Shown piece after piece: positions 43,798-52,706 of a stretch of 64,000 nt of DNA. Source of the stretch: Bradyrhizobium sp. AZCC 1719 (GTDB taxonomy: Bacteria; Pseudomonadota; Alphaproteobacteria; Rhizobiales; Xanthobacteraceae). Location: assembly GCF_036924525.1 (NCBI RefSeq), contig NZ_JAZHRU010000001.1:2757001-2821000 (forward strand), written 5' to 3'. Made by a program: the position numbers and the translations under genes. Within the stretch, counting starts at the first letter, position 1, and each line of letters starts with the position of its first letter. Below the pieces are notes generated by a model that was not told the DNA's origin, did not search any database, and saw only the letters and a program-made list of their open reading frames with translations.

Positions 43798-44925
43798 ATG
43801 GCAACGAAAGCGCGTGAAAACCACCGGGAAGATGTGGCCGGCCGGGCCAATGTCGAGGATACTCCTGAACTGCTCGCCTACTATGACGAACTCGAACGGC
43901 TGGAGGCGGGCGCACTCTGGACGGTCGCGAACAAGATCGAGCCGTGGCAGCCCAAATCGTCCTCCGTCCCGGTGCTGTGGCGCTATGAGGACCTCCGCGC
44001 GCACGTGCTGCGTTCCGTCGAACTGGTGTCGCCCGAAAAGGCCGGGCGTCGCGTCATCTACCTGAGCAATCCCGGACGCCGCGAGCACGCCGCCGCGGTG
44101 GGCTGGCTCTATTCCGGCCTGCAGGTGATGCACCCGGGCGAGGTCGCATCTGCGCATGCCCATTCGGCCTCCGCGCTCCGCTTCATCATGGAAGGCGAGG
44201 GCGCCTATACGATCGTCGACGGTCACAAGATGACGCTCGGTGCCAACGACTTCGTGCTGACGCCGAATGGCACCTGGCACGAGCACGGCGTCTCCAGCGA
44301 CGGCACGCCCTGCATCTGGCAGGACGGCCTCGACATTCCCCTCGTCAACACGCTCGAAGCCAACTTCTATGTGGTTCACCCCGACCTGCAGCAGAGCGTC
44401 GGTTATCCCGTCGACGACATGACGCACGCCTGGGGCAATGCCGGCCTGCGCCCGGCGGGCGCCGAATGGTCCAAGGGATATTCGCCGCTATTGAAGTATG
44501 AATGGGCCCCGACCTACGAGGCGCTGCAGCGTTACGCCAGGGCCACCGACGGCTCGCCCTATGACGGCGTCCTCATGAACTACGTCAACCCGGTGACCGG
44601 CGGCCCGGTAATGCAGACGATCGGCGCGTCGATGCAGATGCTGCGGCCGGGCGAGAGCACGCGCGCGCATCGTCACACCGGAAGCTTCATCTATCAGGTC
44701 GCCAAGGGGCGCGGTCACTCGATCATCGACGGCAAGCGCTTCGACTGGAAGGAGCGGGATATCTTCTGCGTTCCGTCCTGGGCCTGGCATGAACATGTGA
44801 ACGCCTCTGGCAGCGAGGACGCCTGCCTCTTCACCTTCAACGACCTGCCGGTCATGCACGCGCTCGGGCTCTATCGCGAGGAAGCCTTCGGCGACAATGG
44901 CGGCCGCCAGCCACTCGTAGCCTAG
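43798..44925 (+). CDS. Gentisate 1,2-dioxygenase-type bicupin
   Basis: The 375-residue bicupin has an N-terminal segment typical of gentisate/1-hydroxy-2-naphthoate dioxygenases (ALWTVANKIEPWQPK). The iron ligands of the first cupin are the His in SAHAHSASALRFI and WHEHG. The second cupin repeats the pattern in RAHRHTGSFIYQV and WAWHEH. Such enzymes cleave gentisate, salicylate or 5-substituted anthranilate/salicylate between C1 and C2. GGAGGGCGAC lies directly upstream. It is followed after 10 bases by the FAH-type hydrolase that would process the product. Confidence 0.92.
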   Translation: MATKARENHREDVAGRANVEDTPELLAYYDELERLEAGALWTVANKIEPWQPKSSSVPVLWRYEDLRAHVLRSVELVSPEKAGRRVIYLSNPGRREHAAAVGWLYSGLQVMHPGEVASAHAHSASALRFIMEGEGAYTIVDGHKMTLGANDFVLTPNGTWHEHGVSSDGTPCIWQDGLDIPLVNTLEANFYVVHPDLQQSVGYPVDDMTHAWGNAGLRPAGAEWSKGYSPLLKYEWAPTYEALQRYARATDGSPYDGVLMNYVNPVTGGPVMQTIGASMQMLRPGESTRAHRHTGSFIYQVAKGRGHSIIDGKRFDWKERDIFCVPSWAWHEHVNASGSEDACLFTFNDLPVMHALGLYREEAFGDNGGRQPLVA

Positions 44926-44935
44926 GAGAGCAACA

Positions 44936-45847
44936 GTGCGTCTTGTTACCTATCGCAGCACCGTTGAAGCTGCCGCGCGTCTCGGCGCGGTTGTCGGCGA
45001 TCTCATTGTGGACGTCGAGAAATTGGGCCAGCATACCGGGGTTCCCCTTCCCTCATCGATGCTCGACTTCATCGATCTCGGACCGCCGGCCTTGGCGGCG
45101 CTCAGGAACATACTGAACGAGGGCACGAATATGTGGCCAGTCGGCGCTGCGTTGCCGCTCGCAAACGTCAGGCTGCTGGCGCCGATACCGCGTCCGCGCA
45201 AGAACATTTTCGGCATCGGCCTCAACTATGTCGAGCATGTTGCGGAATCCTCGCGCGCCCTCGATACCGCAAAAGACCTACCCAAGCAGCCGATCATCTT
45301 TTCGAAGCCGCCGACCAGCGTCATCGGACCGGACGAAGCCATTCATCACAACAAGGCGATCACGCAGCAACTCGACTGGGAAGTCGAGCTTGCTGTTGTG
45401 ATTGGACGAACCGCGCGGCGCGTGTCCGAAGCCGAAGCGCTCGGCTTCGTGTTCGGCTACAGCGTGATGATCGACATCAGTGCCCGCGACAACCGCCGTG
45501 CCGGACAGTGGATCTACTCCAAGGGGCAGGACACCTACGCGCCGTTCGGGCCGTGCATCGTCACGGCGGACGAAATCACCGACCCGCATGCGCTCGATCT
45601 CTGGCTCACGGTGAACGGCGTCGAGAAGCAGCGCTCCAACACGCGTCACATGCTGTTCAAGGTACCGCTCCTGATCGCCGACATTTCGGCCGCGATGACG
45701 CTGGAGCCGGGCGACATCATAGCGACCGGCACGCCCGAGGGCGTCGGCGCCGGCCGCTCTCCGCAGGAATGGCTGTGGCCGGGCGATGTGGTGGAAGCCG
45801 AAGTGACGGGCATCGGCCGTCTGCGTCATCCGGTGGTCGCGATCTGA
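44936..45847 (+). CDS. Fumarylacetoacetate hydrolase family protein
   Basis: The 303-residue FAH-fold enzyme contains FGIGLNYVEHVAES, KPPTSVIGPDEAIHHNKAITQQLDWEVELAVVIGRTARRV (with acidic metal ligands), GYSVMIDISARDNR and TGTPEGVGAGRSPQEWLWPGD. It probably hydrolyses maleylpyruvate or fumarylpyruvate made from the ring-cleavage product, or isomerises it. The start codon is GTG at 44936, with TAGGAGAGC upstream. It is tightly linked to the gentisate-type dioxygenase gene. Confidence 0.92.
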   Translation: MRLVTYRSTVEAAARLGAVVGDLIVDVEKLGQHTGVPLPSSMLDFIDLGPPALAALRNILNEGTNMWPVGAALPLANVRLLAPIPRPRKNIFGIGLNYVEHVAESSRALDTAKDLPKQPIIFSKPPTSVIGPDEAIHHNKAITQQLDWEVELAVVIGRTARRVSEAEALGFVFGYSVMIDISARDNRRAGQWIYSKGQDTYAPFGPCIVTADEITDPHALDLWLTVNGVEKQRSNTRHMLFKVPLLIADISAAMTLEPGDIIATGTPEGVGAGRSPQEWLWPGDVVEAEVTGIGRLRHPVVAI

Positions 45848-45856
45848 GAGGCTGGC

Positions 45857-46504
45857 ATGATCTTCGACATGGAGACGCTGGAGGCGCAGAACCGCTACAA
45901 GATATTGACGGCCACGGTGACGCCGCGGCCGATCGCCTGGATCACCACGCTCTCCGCGAGCGGCGTGATCAATGCCGCGCCGTTCAGCTTCTTCAACGTG
46001 ATGGGGCATGAGCCGCCCACCGTCGCGATCGGACTTCTGGCGGGTTCGCAGCGATTCAAGGACACGGCGGCGAATATCCTCGATACCGGGGAATTCGTCG
46101 TCAATCTCGTCGCCGAGCGCAACGCCGAGGCCATGAACATTACCTGCATCGATGCGCCGCCCGAGATCGATGAATTGGCGCTGGCCGGACTGACCCCGGC
46201 GGCCTCGCAGGCGGTGCGCCCGCCGCGCATCGCGGAATCGCCGGTGTCATTCGAGTGCCGGGTGCTCACGTCGCTGGTGACAGGGCCGCGCCAAACCGCC
46301 GTTATCGGTCGAATCGTTCGCGCCCATGTCGACGATGCGGTAATTCTGGACAAGGAGCGCTGTCACATCGATACGCAGGCGCTGCGTCTGATCGCCCGCA
46401 TGCACGGCAGCGGCTGGTATGCGCGCTCTACCGACCTGTTCCAGATCGATCGGCCGAGCTGGGCGACGTGGCAGCAACAGGACGTCAAGGCGGAACCTGC
46501 GTGA
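45857..46504 (+). CDS. Flavin-reductase-like FMN-binding protein
   Basis: The 215-residue protein has the flavin reductase-like split-barrel domain: TPRPIAWITTLSASGVINAAPFSFFNVMGHEPPTVAIGL, followed by KDTAANILDTGEFVVNLV. In iac and similar loci such a protein supplies reduced flavin to a monooxygenase. Here the acyl-CoA-dehydrogenase-like gene is the only flavin-dependent candidate in the operon. The ending RIVRAHVDDAVILDKERCHIDTQALRLIARMHGSGW is typical of the DIM6/NTAB group. It is 9 bases downstream of the FAH gene. Confidence 0.88.
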   Translation: MIFDMETLEAQNRYKILTATVTPRPIAWITTLSASGVINAAPFSFFNVMGHEPPTVAIGLLAGSQRFKDTAANILDTGEFVVNLVAERNAEAMNITCIDAPPEIDELALAGLTPAASQAVRPPRIAESPVSFECRVLTSLVTGPRQTAVIGRIVRAHVDDAVILDKERCHIDTQALRLIARMHGSGWYARSTDLFQIDRPSWATWQQQDVKAEPA

Positions 46505-46545
46505 CAGGATTGCCGATACGCGTGGCGACGAAGCGGAGGACACCT

Positions 46546-47643
46546 GTGAAGATGAAGATCGCAGTGTTGGGTGGAGGAAACGGTTCGTTTGCGGCCGCCG
46601 GGGACCTCGCGTTGACCGGTCACGAAATCCGGCTGTGGCGGCGAAATCCCGGAGATGTCGACGCACACCGTGCGCAGGGCGGCACGATCACGGTCATCGA
46701 TCGATCGGGCCGCCGCGAGGCGAGGCTGGCTGTGATTACGTCTTCGATCGCGGAAGCGATCGACACTGCCGATCTCATCCTTTGTCCGGCGCCGGCTTTT
46801 GCGCAAGGCGCGATCGCCGATCTGGCCGCACCGCATTTGCGCGACGGCCAGGTCGTGTATTTGCCGCCGGGCACATTTGGCTCCTACATCTTCGCCCGTG
46901 CCGCCCGCGATGCGGGCAACCGTGCGGAGGTTGCAACGGCGGAGACCGGAACCTTGCCGTGGCTGGCGCGCAAGCAAGGTCCTTATGCGGTCCGTATCTC
47001 GGGCAGGGGCGCCCGATTACCAACCGGTGTGTTTCCGAAGCGCCTTGCCCCGCACGCGCTTGATGTGATCGAGCGCGTGTTTCCGAATGCCATCGAGCCA
47101 TGCGGCGATGCGCTCTCGGCGGCGCTGATGAATGCCGGCCCGATCATTCATCCGCCGCTGATCACCATGAACGCTGGCCCGATCGAACATTTCGACAAAT
47201 GGGATATTCACAAGGAAGGAACGCAGCCGGCGATACGCCGCGTCACGGACGCGCTCGATGCCGAGCGCATCGCCATTCGCGAGGCGCTTGGTTATGGAAA
47301 GCCGCATTTTCCCCTGGCCGATCACTATTCGCGGGATGGTGAGCCCTGGATGTATGCGCGCGACGCGCACGAGCAGCTCACGGATTCCGGCGATTGGTCC
47401 GAACGCCTCATTCTTGTCGAGCACCGCTACATGCTGGAGGATCTGCGTCTCGGCCTGTCGTTCCTCGCATCGGTCGCTGATCTTGCAGGCGTGCACACGC
47501 CGCTGGTCAAGGCGTTCCTCGCAATCGGCTCTGCCATCACCGGCGAGGATTTCTCGGTGACGGGCCGGAGCTTGTCCTCGCTCGGCCTCGGCAATCTCGA
47601 CCGGACCGCGTTGCAAAATCATCTCGCCGAGGGTTTCCGATGA
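46546..47643 (+). CDS. Octopine/nopaline-dehydrogenase-like protein
   Basis: The 365-residue product has an N-terminal NAD(P)-binding fold (IAVLGGGNGSFAAAGDLALTGHEIRLWRR). The C-terminal domain carries the opine-dehydrogenase signature SAALMNAGPIIHPPLITMNAGPIEH with the catalytic-region His. Opine dehydrogenases reductively couple an amino acid and a 2-oxoacid. GTG at 46546 lies 6 bases after GGAGGA and is preferred over ATG at 46552 and a GTG at 46501. It is unexpected in an aromatic-degradation operon; dehydrogenation of an amino-acid conjugate is one possibility. Confidence 0.82.
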   Translation: MKMKIAVLGGGNGSFAAAGDLALTGHEIRLWRRNPGDVDAHRAQGGTITVIDRSGRREARLAVITSSIAEAIDTADLILCPAPAFAQGAIADLAAPHLRDGQVVYLPPGTFGSYIFARAARDAGNRAEVATAETGTLPWLARKQGPYAVRISGRGARLPTGVFPKRLAPHALDVIERVFPNAIEPCGDALSAALMNAGPIIHPPLITMNAGPIEHFDKWDIHKEGTQPAIRRVTDALDAERIAIREALGYGKPHFPLADHYSRDGEPWMYARDAHEQLTDSGDWSERLILVEHRYMLEDLRLGLSFLASVADLAGVHTPLVKAFLAIGSAITGEDFSVTGRSLSSLGLGNLDRTALQNHLAEGFR

Positions 47644-48617
47644 AGCCGGTGATCGGATGCCTCGGTGCCGGGCGAATGGGGCGTGGGATTGCGGTCGTGT
47701 TCGCTTTCGCCGGTCACCAGGTCATCGTCATCGATTTCAAGGAACGGGAAGCCTCGGCATTCGAGGTGTTGGCAACCGAAGCCAGGGCGGAAATCCGCTC
47801 AACGCTTGAGATCCTCTCGCGCATCGATCTGCTCCCGTCAGAGCTTGTATCCACGATTGCCGAACGGATCACGGTCGTGTCCCGGGAGGAGGCGGCCACG
47901 GCGTTGCCGCGCTGTGATGTCATCTTCGAGGGAGTGCCGGAGATCCTTGAGTTGAAGCAGGCGGCGCTGGCCGAAGCCTCGCGGCTGGCGGGCGAGGGTC
48001 CGATCATCGCCTCGACCACCTCGACGATCCTGGTCGACGATCTCGCCGGATCGATCGAACATCCCGGTCGCTTCCTCAACGCGCACTGGCTCAATCCCGC
48101 ATACCTCGTGCCGCTGATCGAATTGTCTCCGGGGCAGCTCACCTCGCCGGAGACAACGGCGCGGATGAAGACGCTGCTCGAAGGCATCGGCAAGGTGCCG
48201 GTGGTCTGCGCAGCGCGTCCGGGCTTCATCGTTCCGCGAATCCAGGCGCTGGCAATGAATGAAGCTGCCCGGATGGTGGAGGAGGGTGTCGCCTCGGCGG
48301 AAGATATCGACAGGGCCGTGATTTATGGTTTTGGATTCCGCTTCGCGGTGCTCGGCCTGCTCGAGTTCATCGACTGGGGCGGCGGCGATATCCTGCATCA
48401 CGCCAGCCGCTATCTGGTCGAGGCGCTCGGCGACAGCCGCTACGCCGCGCCGCCGATCATTGCCGCCAACATGCGCGAAGGACGCATCGGCATGAAGACC
48501 GGACAGGGATTCATGAACTATGAAGGCGTCGACCAAGCCGCCTATCGCGAGCAGCGGCTGGCGGCCTTTGCTTCGGCGCTGCGGGCCTTGGGACTCGCGC
48601 GCGAACCCGTCGCGTAA
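47640..48617 (+). CDS. 3-hydroxyacyl-CoA-dehydrogenase family protein
   Basis: The 325-residue protein has a Rossmann domain (IGCLGAGRMGRGIAVVFAFAGHQVIVIDF). It continues with the family segments IASTTSTILVDDLAGSIEHPGRFLNAHWLNPAYLVPLIEL and PGFIVPRIQALAMNEAARMVEEGVASAEDIDRAVIYGFGFRFAVLGLLEFIDWGG. It resembles short 3-hydroxyacyl-CoA or 3-hydroxybutyryl-CoA dehydrogenases. The usual catalytic His pair is represented by AHWLNPAY. Its start overlaps the preceding stop by 4 bases. It is the last gene of the plus operon that starts at 42132. Confidence 0.88.
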   Translation: MKPVIGCLGAGRMGRGIAVVFAFAGHQVIVIDFKEREASAFEVLATEARAEIRSTLEILSRIDLLPSELVSTIAERITVVSREEAATALPRCDVIFEGVPEILELKQAALAEASRLAGEGPIIASTTSTILVDDLAGSIEHPGRFLNAHWLNPAYLVPLIELSPGQLTSPETTARMKTLLEGIGKVPVVCAARPGFIVPRIQALAMNEAARMVEEGVASAEDIDRAVIYGFGFRFAVLGLLEFIDWGGGDILHHASRYLVEALGDSRYAAPPIIAANMREGRIGMKTGQGFMNYEGVDQAAYREQRLAAFASALRALGLAREPVA

Positions 48618-48925
48618 CGCGCGCTGTCCTAGTTAGCTAGCTAGGGCATGCACTCATTAAGCGGTTCGCCGACTGGGGTCCGGTCTCACCCTCAACAGCG
48701 GCCCAAGAGCGGAGATTCTCCCAAGTCGCAGATGGGCCAAGAGCCGATCTGCGACCGGCCTGAGCACGCCCGGGGCACGACTACTCGTGGAATTGCTCCG
48801 GGGTATTGGCAACGATTTCGTGCCGATCGACTGTCTCACGTCGCGCCCGCATGGCGTCTGGATTCGCTTCGAGCCGTCTCTGAACCCTCAAAATGTGAGC
48901 GCTTCGCTGCTGGCGAACGCATTGG
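48618..48925. other. Intergenic region after the degradation operon
   Basis: No gene is supported here. The region carries the CTAG-rich near-palindrome CCTAGTTAGCTAGCTAGG at 48628-48645 just after the operon stop. A stable hairpin follows at 48725-48755. Confidence 0.5.
48725..48755 (+). terminator. Stable hairpin, possible transcription end
   Basis: GTCGCAGAT and ATCTGCGAC form perfect 9-bp arms, with an inner GGC/GCC stem of 3 bp separated by a single mismatch and closed by a 5-base loop. No T-tract follows, so it is not a classic intrinsic terminator. It could stabilise the 3' end of the preceding operon or belong to a repeat family. Confidence 0.4.
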
Positions 48926-49861
48926 CTACGCGGTGGGCATCGCTCCATGCGGTGAGTGCGACGGTTCATCCCTTACGAAGTCGATGAACGCGCGCAACGG
49001 CGCCGGCACGAGACGTCGGCCAGGATAGTAGAGAAAGGGACCCGAAAAGCTTTGCCACCAGGGTTCGAGGACCGGCTCGAGCTGACCACTGGCGAGATAG
49101 GGACGCAGCCAGTCCTCGAAGAGGGTGACAATGCCGGTACCGGCGATGGCCGCGGCGACGGCGAGATCTGTCGCCGTCCCGACGCTGACGAGCAGCGGTC
49201 CTTTGGGTTCGACGCGAACGATTTCGCCCTCTCGTTCAAACTCCCACGGGGCCACCATCGCACCGGACGAAAAACGACCGCCAAGACAAGCGTGGTTAAG
49301 GAGGTCGCGAGGATGATTGGGCCGGCCGTGGCGATCGAGATAGTTTGGAGAGGCAGCGGTTGCGAAGCGCTGAACGCGAGGTCCGATTGGAATCGCGATC
49401 ATATCCTGCTCCAGACGCTCGTCGTATCGGATGCCAGCATCACAACCCGCGGCCAGAACGTCGATGAAATTACTCTCCGCAATGACTTCCAGCCGAATGT
49501 CTGGATAGGCGGCGAGGAAGCGGGGCGCGATGGTGGGCAGCACGAGGCGCGCCGCGCTGACGGGTACGTTCAGTCGCAGCATGCCCGCAGGCCTGTCGCG
49601 GTAGTTGTTGACGACGTCGACGGCAGCTTCCACCTCGGCGAATGCTGGTCTTAGCCGGTCGAGGAGCCGCTGCCCCGCCTCGGTGGGCACCACGGTCCGC
49701 GTCGTTCGGTTCAACAACCTGACGCCGAGTTGCGCTTCCAGCCTGGTTACCGCTTCGCTGAGTCCTGACGCACTGGCCCCGCTCGACCGAGCTCCGTCGC
49801 GAAAGCCTCGGGCCCGCGCGACGGTCACAAAAGCGCTCAGTTCACCCAGATCGATTTTCAC
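48926..49861 (-). CDS. LysR-family transcriptional regulator
   Basis: The 311-residue regulator has an N-terminal helix-turn-helix (ELSAFVTVARARGFRDGARSSGASASGLSEAVTRLEAQLGVRLLNRTTRTVVPTEAG). The effector domain contains LRLNVPVSAARLVLPTIAPRFLAAYPDIRLEV and FAAGCDAGIRYDERLEQDMIAIPIG-like sequence. It belongs to the group whose members control adjacent oxidoreductases. It is divergent from the aldo/keto reductase gene, with 96 bases between starts, and most likely controls that gene and the exported hydrolase next to it. Confidence 0.93.
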   Translation of the reverse strand: MKIDLGELSAFVTVARARGFRDGARSSGASASGLSEAVTRLEAQLGVRLLNRTTRTVVPTEAGQRLLDRLRPAFAEVEAAVDVVNNYRDRPAGMLRLNVPVSAARLVLPTIAPRFLAAYPDIRLEVIAESNFIDVLAAGCDAGIRYDERLEQDMIAIPIGPRVQRFATAASPNYLDRHGRPNHPRDLLNHACLGGRFSSGAMVAPWEFEREGEIVRVEPKGPLLVSVGTATDLAVAAAIAGTGIVTLFEDWLRPYLASGQLEPVLEPWWQSFSGPFLYYPGRRLVPAPLRAFIDFVRDEPSHSPHGAMPTA

Positions 49862-49957
49862 TGTTCGCTTCTCCGAACGACCCGTTCGGATTGTACCCAG
49901 TTATCGAGCACGCGGGCAACGTCTACCTACCGACCATTGGTTTCATGGAGATGACCT

Positions 49958-50833
49958 ATGCCCAACACCGACCCAACCGCTAGCTTTGACCTCGGAGACC
50001 GCCGCGTAAAGCGGCTTGGCTACGGTGCCATGCAGCTTGCTGGCCCCCACGTGTTCGGTCCGCCCAAGGATCGCGCCGCTGCATTGGCTGTCCTGCGAGC
50101 GGCCATCGCCTCGGGCGTGAACCATATCGACACAGCCGACTTCTACGGCCCGCATGTCACAAACCTGTTGATCCGTGAGGCGCTGCACCCCTACCCCAAG
50201 GATCTCGTCATCGACACCAAAATCGGGGCTCGGCGTGGCGCGGACGCTTCATGGAATCCGGCCTTCTCGCGCGAAGAGCTCACCCAGGCGGTCCACGACA
50301 ACTTGAGCAATCTCGGGGTCGACGCACTCGATGTCGTCAACTTTCGCGTCATGATCGACCGGCATGGCCCGGCCGAGGGCTCGATCGAAGCGCCGCTGAA
50401 CGTCTTGGCGGATCTCCAACGTCAGGGCCTGCTAAGGCATATTGGGCTGAGCAACGTGACCGCCACACAGGTCGCGGAAGGACGCAAGATTTGCAAGATC
50501 GTCTGCGTGCAGAACCAATACAATCTGGCCCACAGGTCTGACGACTCCTTGATCGACGACCTTGCCCGGGACGGCATCGCCTACGTGCCGTTCTTTCCGC
50601 TCGGCGGGTTCACTCCCCTGCAATCGTCCACTCTAACCGATGTCGCTGCCCGCCTTGGTGCAACGTCGATGCAGGTAGCGCTTTCTTGGCTGCTTCGACG
50701 GGCGCCCAACATCCTCCCTATCCCCGGCACCTCGTCCGTCGCGCATCTGCGCGAGAATCTCGCCGCAGCCGAACTCGATTTACCGGATGATGCAATGGAT
50801 GAGCTGAATGGCCTTGCCGGCAGCCCCGGTTGA
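49958..50833 (+). CDS. Aldo/keto reductase
   Basis: The 291-residue TIM-barrel reductase uses NADPH to reduce a carbonyl. It has GYGAMQLAGPHVFG, the catalytic Asp and Tyr in HIDTADFYGPH, and the Lys in VIDTKIGARR. The usual catalytic His is replaced in LDVVNFRVMID, as in a subgroup of oxidoreductases. The C-terminal IPGTSSVAHLRENLAAAEL is the cofactor-binding end. It is divergent from the LysR regulator and precedes a Tat-exported hydrolase by 80 bases. Confidence 0.9.
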   Translation: MPNTDPTASFDLGDRRVKRLGYGAMQLAGPHVFGPPKDRAAALAVLRAAIASGVNHIDTADFYGPHVTNLLIREALHPYPKDLVIDTKIGARRGADASWNPAFSREELTQAVHDNLSNLGVDALDVVNFRVMIDRHGPAEGSIEAPLNVLADLQRQGLLRHIGLSNVTATQVAEGRKICKIVCVQNQYNLAHRSDDSLIDDLARDGIAYVPFFPLGGFTPLQSSTLTDVAARLGATSMQVALSWLLRRAPNILPIPGTSSVAHLRENLAAAELDLPDDAMDELNGLAGSPG

Positions 50834-50913
50834 GACGGTTTCCAGGCGCAGCATGGTGCCAGTGCTGCCTCATGGCAAATTGGGGCCGACAGTATGAAAA
50901 TGGAAAAACGCTC

Positions 50914-51831
50914 ATGGACATCGGACGTCGCAATGCCTTCAAGACCCTGGCCGGCGCTACCCTCGCCGCCGCAACCGCCCCGCGGGCTCTCGCACGTTCT
51001 GGCGAGATTGAATCCCGGATTGCCCGCTTGAATGGCTGCGACATTCATTATCGGGTCGCGGGTTCCGGTCCCACCGTCGTGCTGCTCCACGGGTGGCCGC
51101 AAACGTCCTTCGCATGGTTAGGCGTGATGCACAGGCTGGCCGACCGATACCGCTTGATCGCGCCCGACATCAGGGGCACCGGCCTCTCGGAGAAGACAGT
51201 CTCTGGATACGACAAGCGCACCATCGCCGAGGACGTCCGGCAATTGATCCAACTGGAAGCGGACGGTCGCGCGCATCTCGTCGGTCACGATATGGGCGGC
51301 AAGGCGGCGCTTGTCCTCGCCCTACTGGCGCCGGAGTCCGTCTCGAGGTTGGTGCTCGTCGATTGTTCGGTGCCGGGCACGGAGAACATGGACCCATCGC
51401 GCGGCGGCCTGTGGCACTACGGGTTCCACATGGCGCCCGAGATTCCGGAACTTTTAACGAAGGGCCGCGAACGCGACTATATCGCGGCTCAGATCAAGTC
51501 ATGGTGTCATCGCAAGGACGCGGTGACGGACGAGGCGATCTCCGAATACGCCTCGCATTACGCGAAGCCGGGCGGGATGACGGCCGGGTTCAACCTTTAT
51601 CGGGCGCTCAAGACCGACGCCGCCCTGGTGGCTTCGTTGAGCGATCGCCGGCTTGTCATGCCGGTGATGACCATCGGTGGTCGCCACAGCGTCGGCGACA
51701 AGCTCGCCCAGCAAGTCGCGCCGCGCTGCGACCGACATGTGGGCGTCGTCATCGAGGACAGCGGTCACTTCGTTGCTGAGGAAGCTGAGAGTACGTTCTG
51801 CGACCACATCGTCCGGTTCCTCAGCGCCTAA
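50914..51831 (+). CDS. Tat-exported alpha/beta hydrolase (epoxide hydrolase/dehalogenase type)
   Basis: The 305-residue protein begins with a twin-arginine signal (GRRNAFKTLAGATLAAATAPRALA). The hydrolase core has LLHGWPQTSFAW for the oxyanion region, DIRGTGLSEKT, the nucleophile Asp in VGHDMGGKAA and the C-terminal His in EDSGHFVAEE. An Asp nucleophile is the mark of epoxide hydrolases and haloacetate dehalogenases. Tat export implies a folded, periplasmic enzyme. No Shine-Dalgarno sequence is evident before the ATG. Confidence 0.88.
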   Translation: MDIGRRNAFKTLAGATLAAATAPRALARSGEIESRIARLNGCDIHYRVAGSGPTVVLLHGWPQTSFAWLGVMHRLADRYRLIAPDIRGTGLSEKTVSGYDKRTIAEDVRQLIQLEADGRAHLVGHDMGGKAALVLALLAPESVSRLVLVDCSVPGTENMDPSRGGLWHYGFHMAPEIPELLTKGRERDYIAAQIKSWCHRKDAVTDEAISEYASHYAKPGGMTAGFNLYRALKTDAALVASLSDRRLVMPVMTIGGRHSVGDKLAQQVAPRCDRHVGVVIEDSGHFVAEEAESTFCDHIVRFLSA

Positions 51832-51941
51832 GCACTTGACGACTTACATCATACCGCTGTGCGAATGATCGACACGTCGATTGTTCGCGTGCATCAGCAC
51901 GGAGCTAGATCTAGTCGTTCGGATGATGCGAGGCCCCATTT

Positions 51942-51961
51942 CTACTTTGCATGGGGTTGTT
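51942..51961 (+). repeat. Dispersed repeat fragment, copy 2
   Basis: Identical over 20 bases to 1703-1722. It lies between the exported hydrolase and the Liv ABC operon, close to both stop codons. Confidence 0.6.
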
Positions 51962-51992
51962 TTCGCAATTTTTGGTCCCGCTCTTCGTTGCT

Positions 51993-52706
51993 CTAGTGCC
52001 CGCCTAGATAGGCTGCGATCAGCTTCGGGTCGTGGATCAGGGTGTCCGCCGGCCCCGACTGGATGATCTCGCCGGTTTCCAGCACATAGCCATAGTCTGC
52101 GGTCTCCAGCGCGGCGCGGGCGTTCTGCTCGACGAGCAGGACCGACACGCCGAGGCTCCGCAGCGAGGCGATGGTGCGGAAGATTTCCCGGACGATGAGC
52201 GGCGCAAGGCCGAGACTGGGTTCGTCGAGCACCAGGAGTTTCGGCTTCGCCATCAGCGCGCGCCCAAGCGCCAGCATTTGCCGCTCGCCGCCCGACAGCG
52301 TGCCGGCGGCTTGCTTGCTGCGCTCCTTCAGCCGCGGAAAGCGGTCGAACACATCGTCGAGGCTTTTGCGCGTCGTCGAGCGATCGCGCAGGCTGTAGGT
52401 GCCGAGCAACAGATTGTCGGCGACCGACAGATCGGCGAACAGCTCGCGTTTCTCGGGCACGAGGCAGAGACCACGCTCGACGCGTCCCTCGACGTCGATC
52501 CGCGCGAGATCGTTGCCTTGAAAGACCATCCGTCCGGTGGACTTCAGCAGACCGATGGCGGCCATCAGCAGCGTCGTCTTGCCGGCGCCGTTCGGCCCGA
52601 TCACGGTCACGATCTGACCTTGCTCGACGGAAAGCGAGACGTTCCGCACCGCCTCCACCTTGCCGTAGGCAACCGACACATTCTCGATCGAGAGCATCTG
52701 TGTCAC
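51993..52706 (-). CDS. livF: Branched-chain-type ABC transporter ATP-binding protein
   Basis: The 237-residue ATPase has Walker A GPNGAGKTTLLMA, signature LSGGERQMLALGRA, Walker B LLVLDEPSLGLAPL and VLLVEQNARAALE. The ending PKLIAAYLGGH is that of LivF subunits. It powers uptake of an amino-acid-like or aromatic acid with the fused LivM-LivG protein, whose stop overlaps its start by 4 bases. It is the last gene of the liv operon. Confidence 0.95.
   Translation of the reverse strand: MTQMLSIENVSVAYGKVEAVRNVSLSVEQGQIVTVIGPNGAGKTTLLMAAIGLLKSTGRMVFQGNDLARIDVEGRVERGLCLVPEKRELFADLSVADNLLLGTYSLRDRSTTRKSLDDVFDRFPRLKERSKQAAGTLSGGERQMLALGRALMAKPKLLVLDEPSLGLAPLIVREIFRTIASLRSLGVSVLLVEQNARAALETADYGYVLETGEIIQSGPADTLIHDPKLIAAYLGGH

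Noticed and set aside
48787..48987. Short frames between the degradation operon and the LysR gene
   Set aside because: No ribosome site, no conserved motif, and overlap with the LysR coding end.
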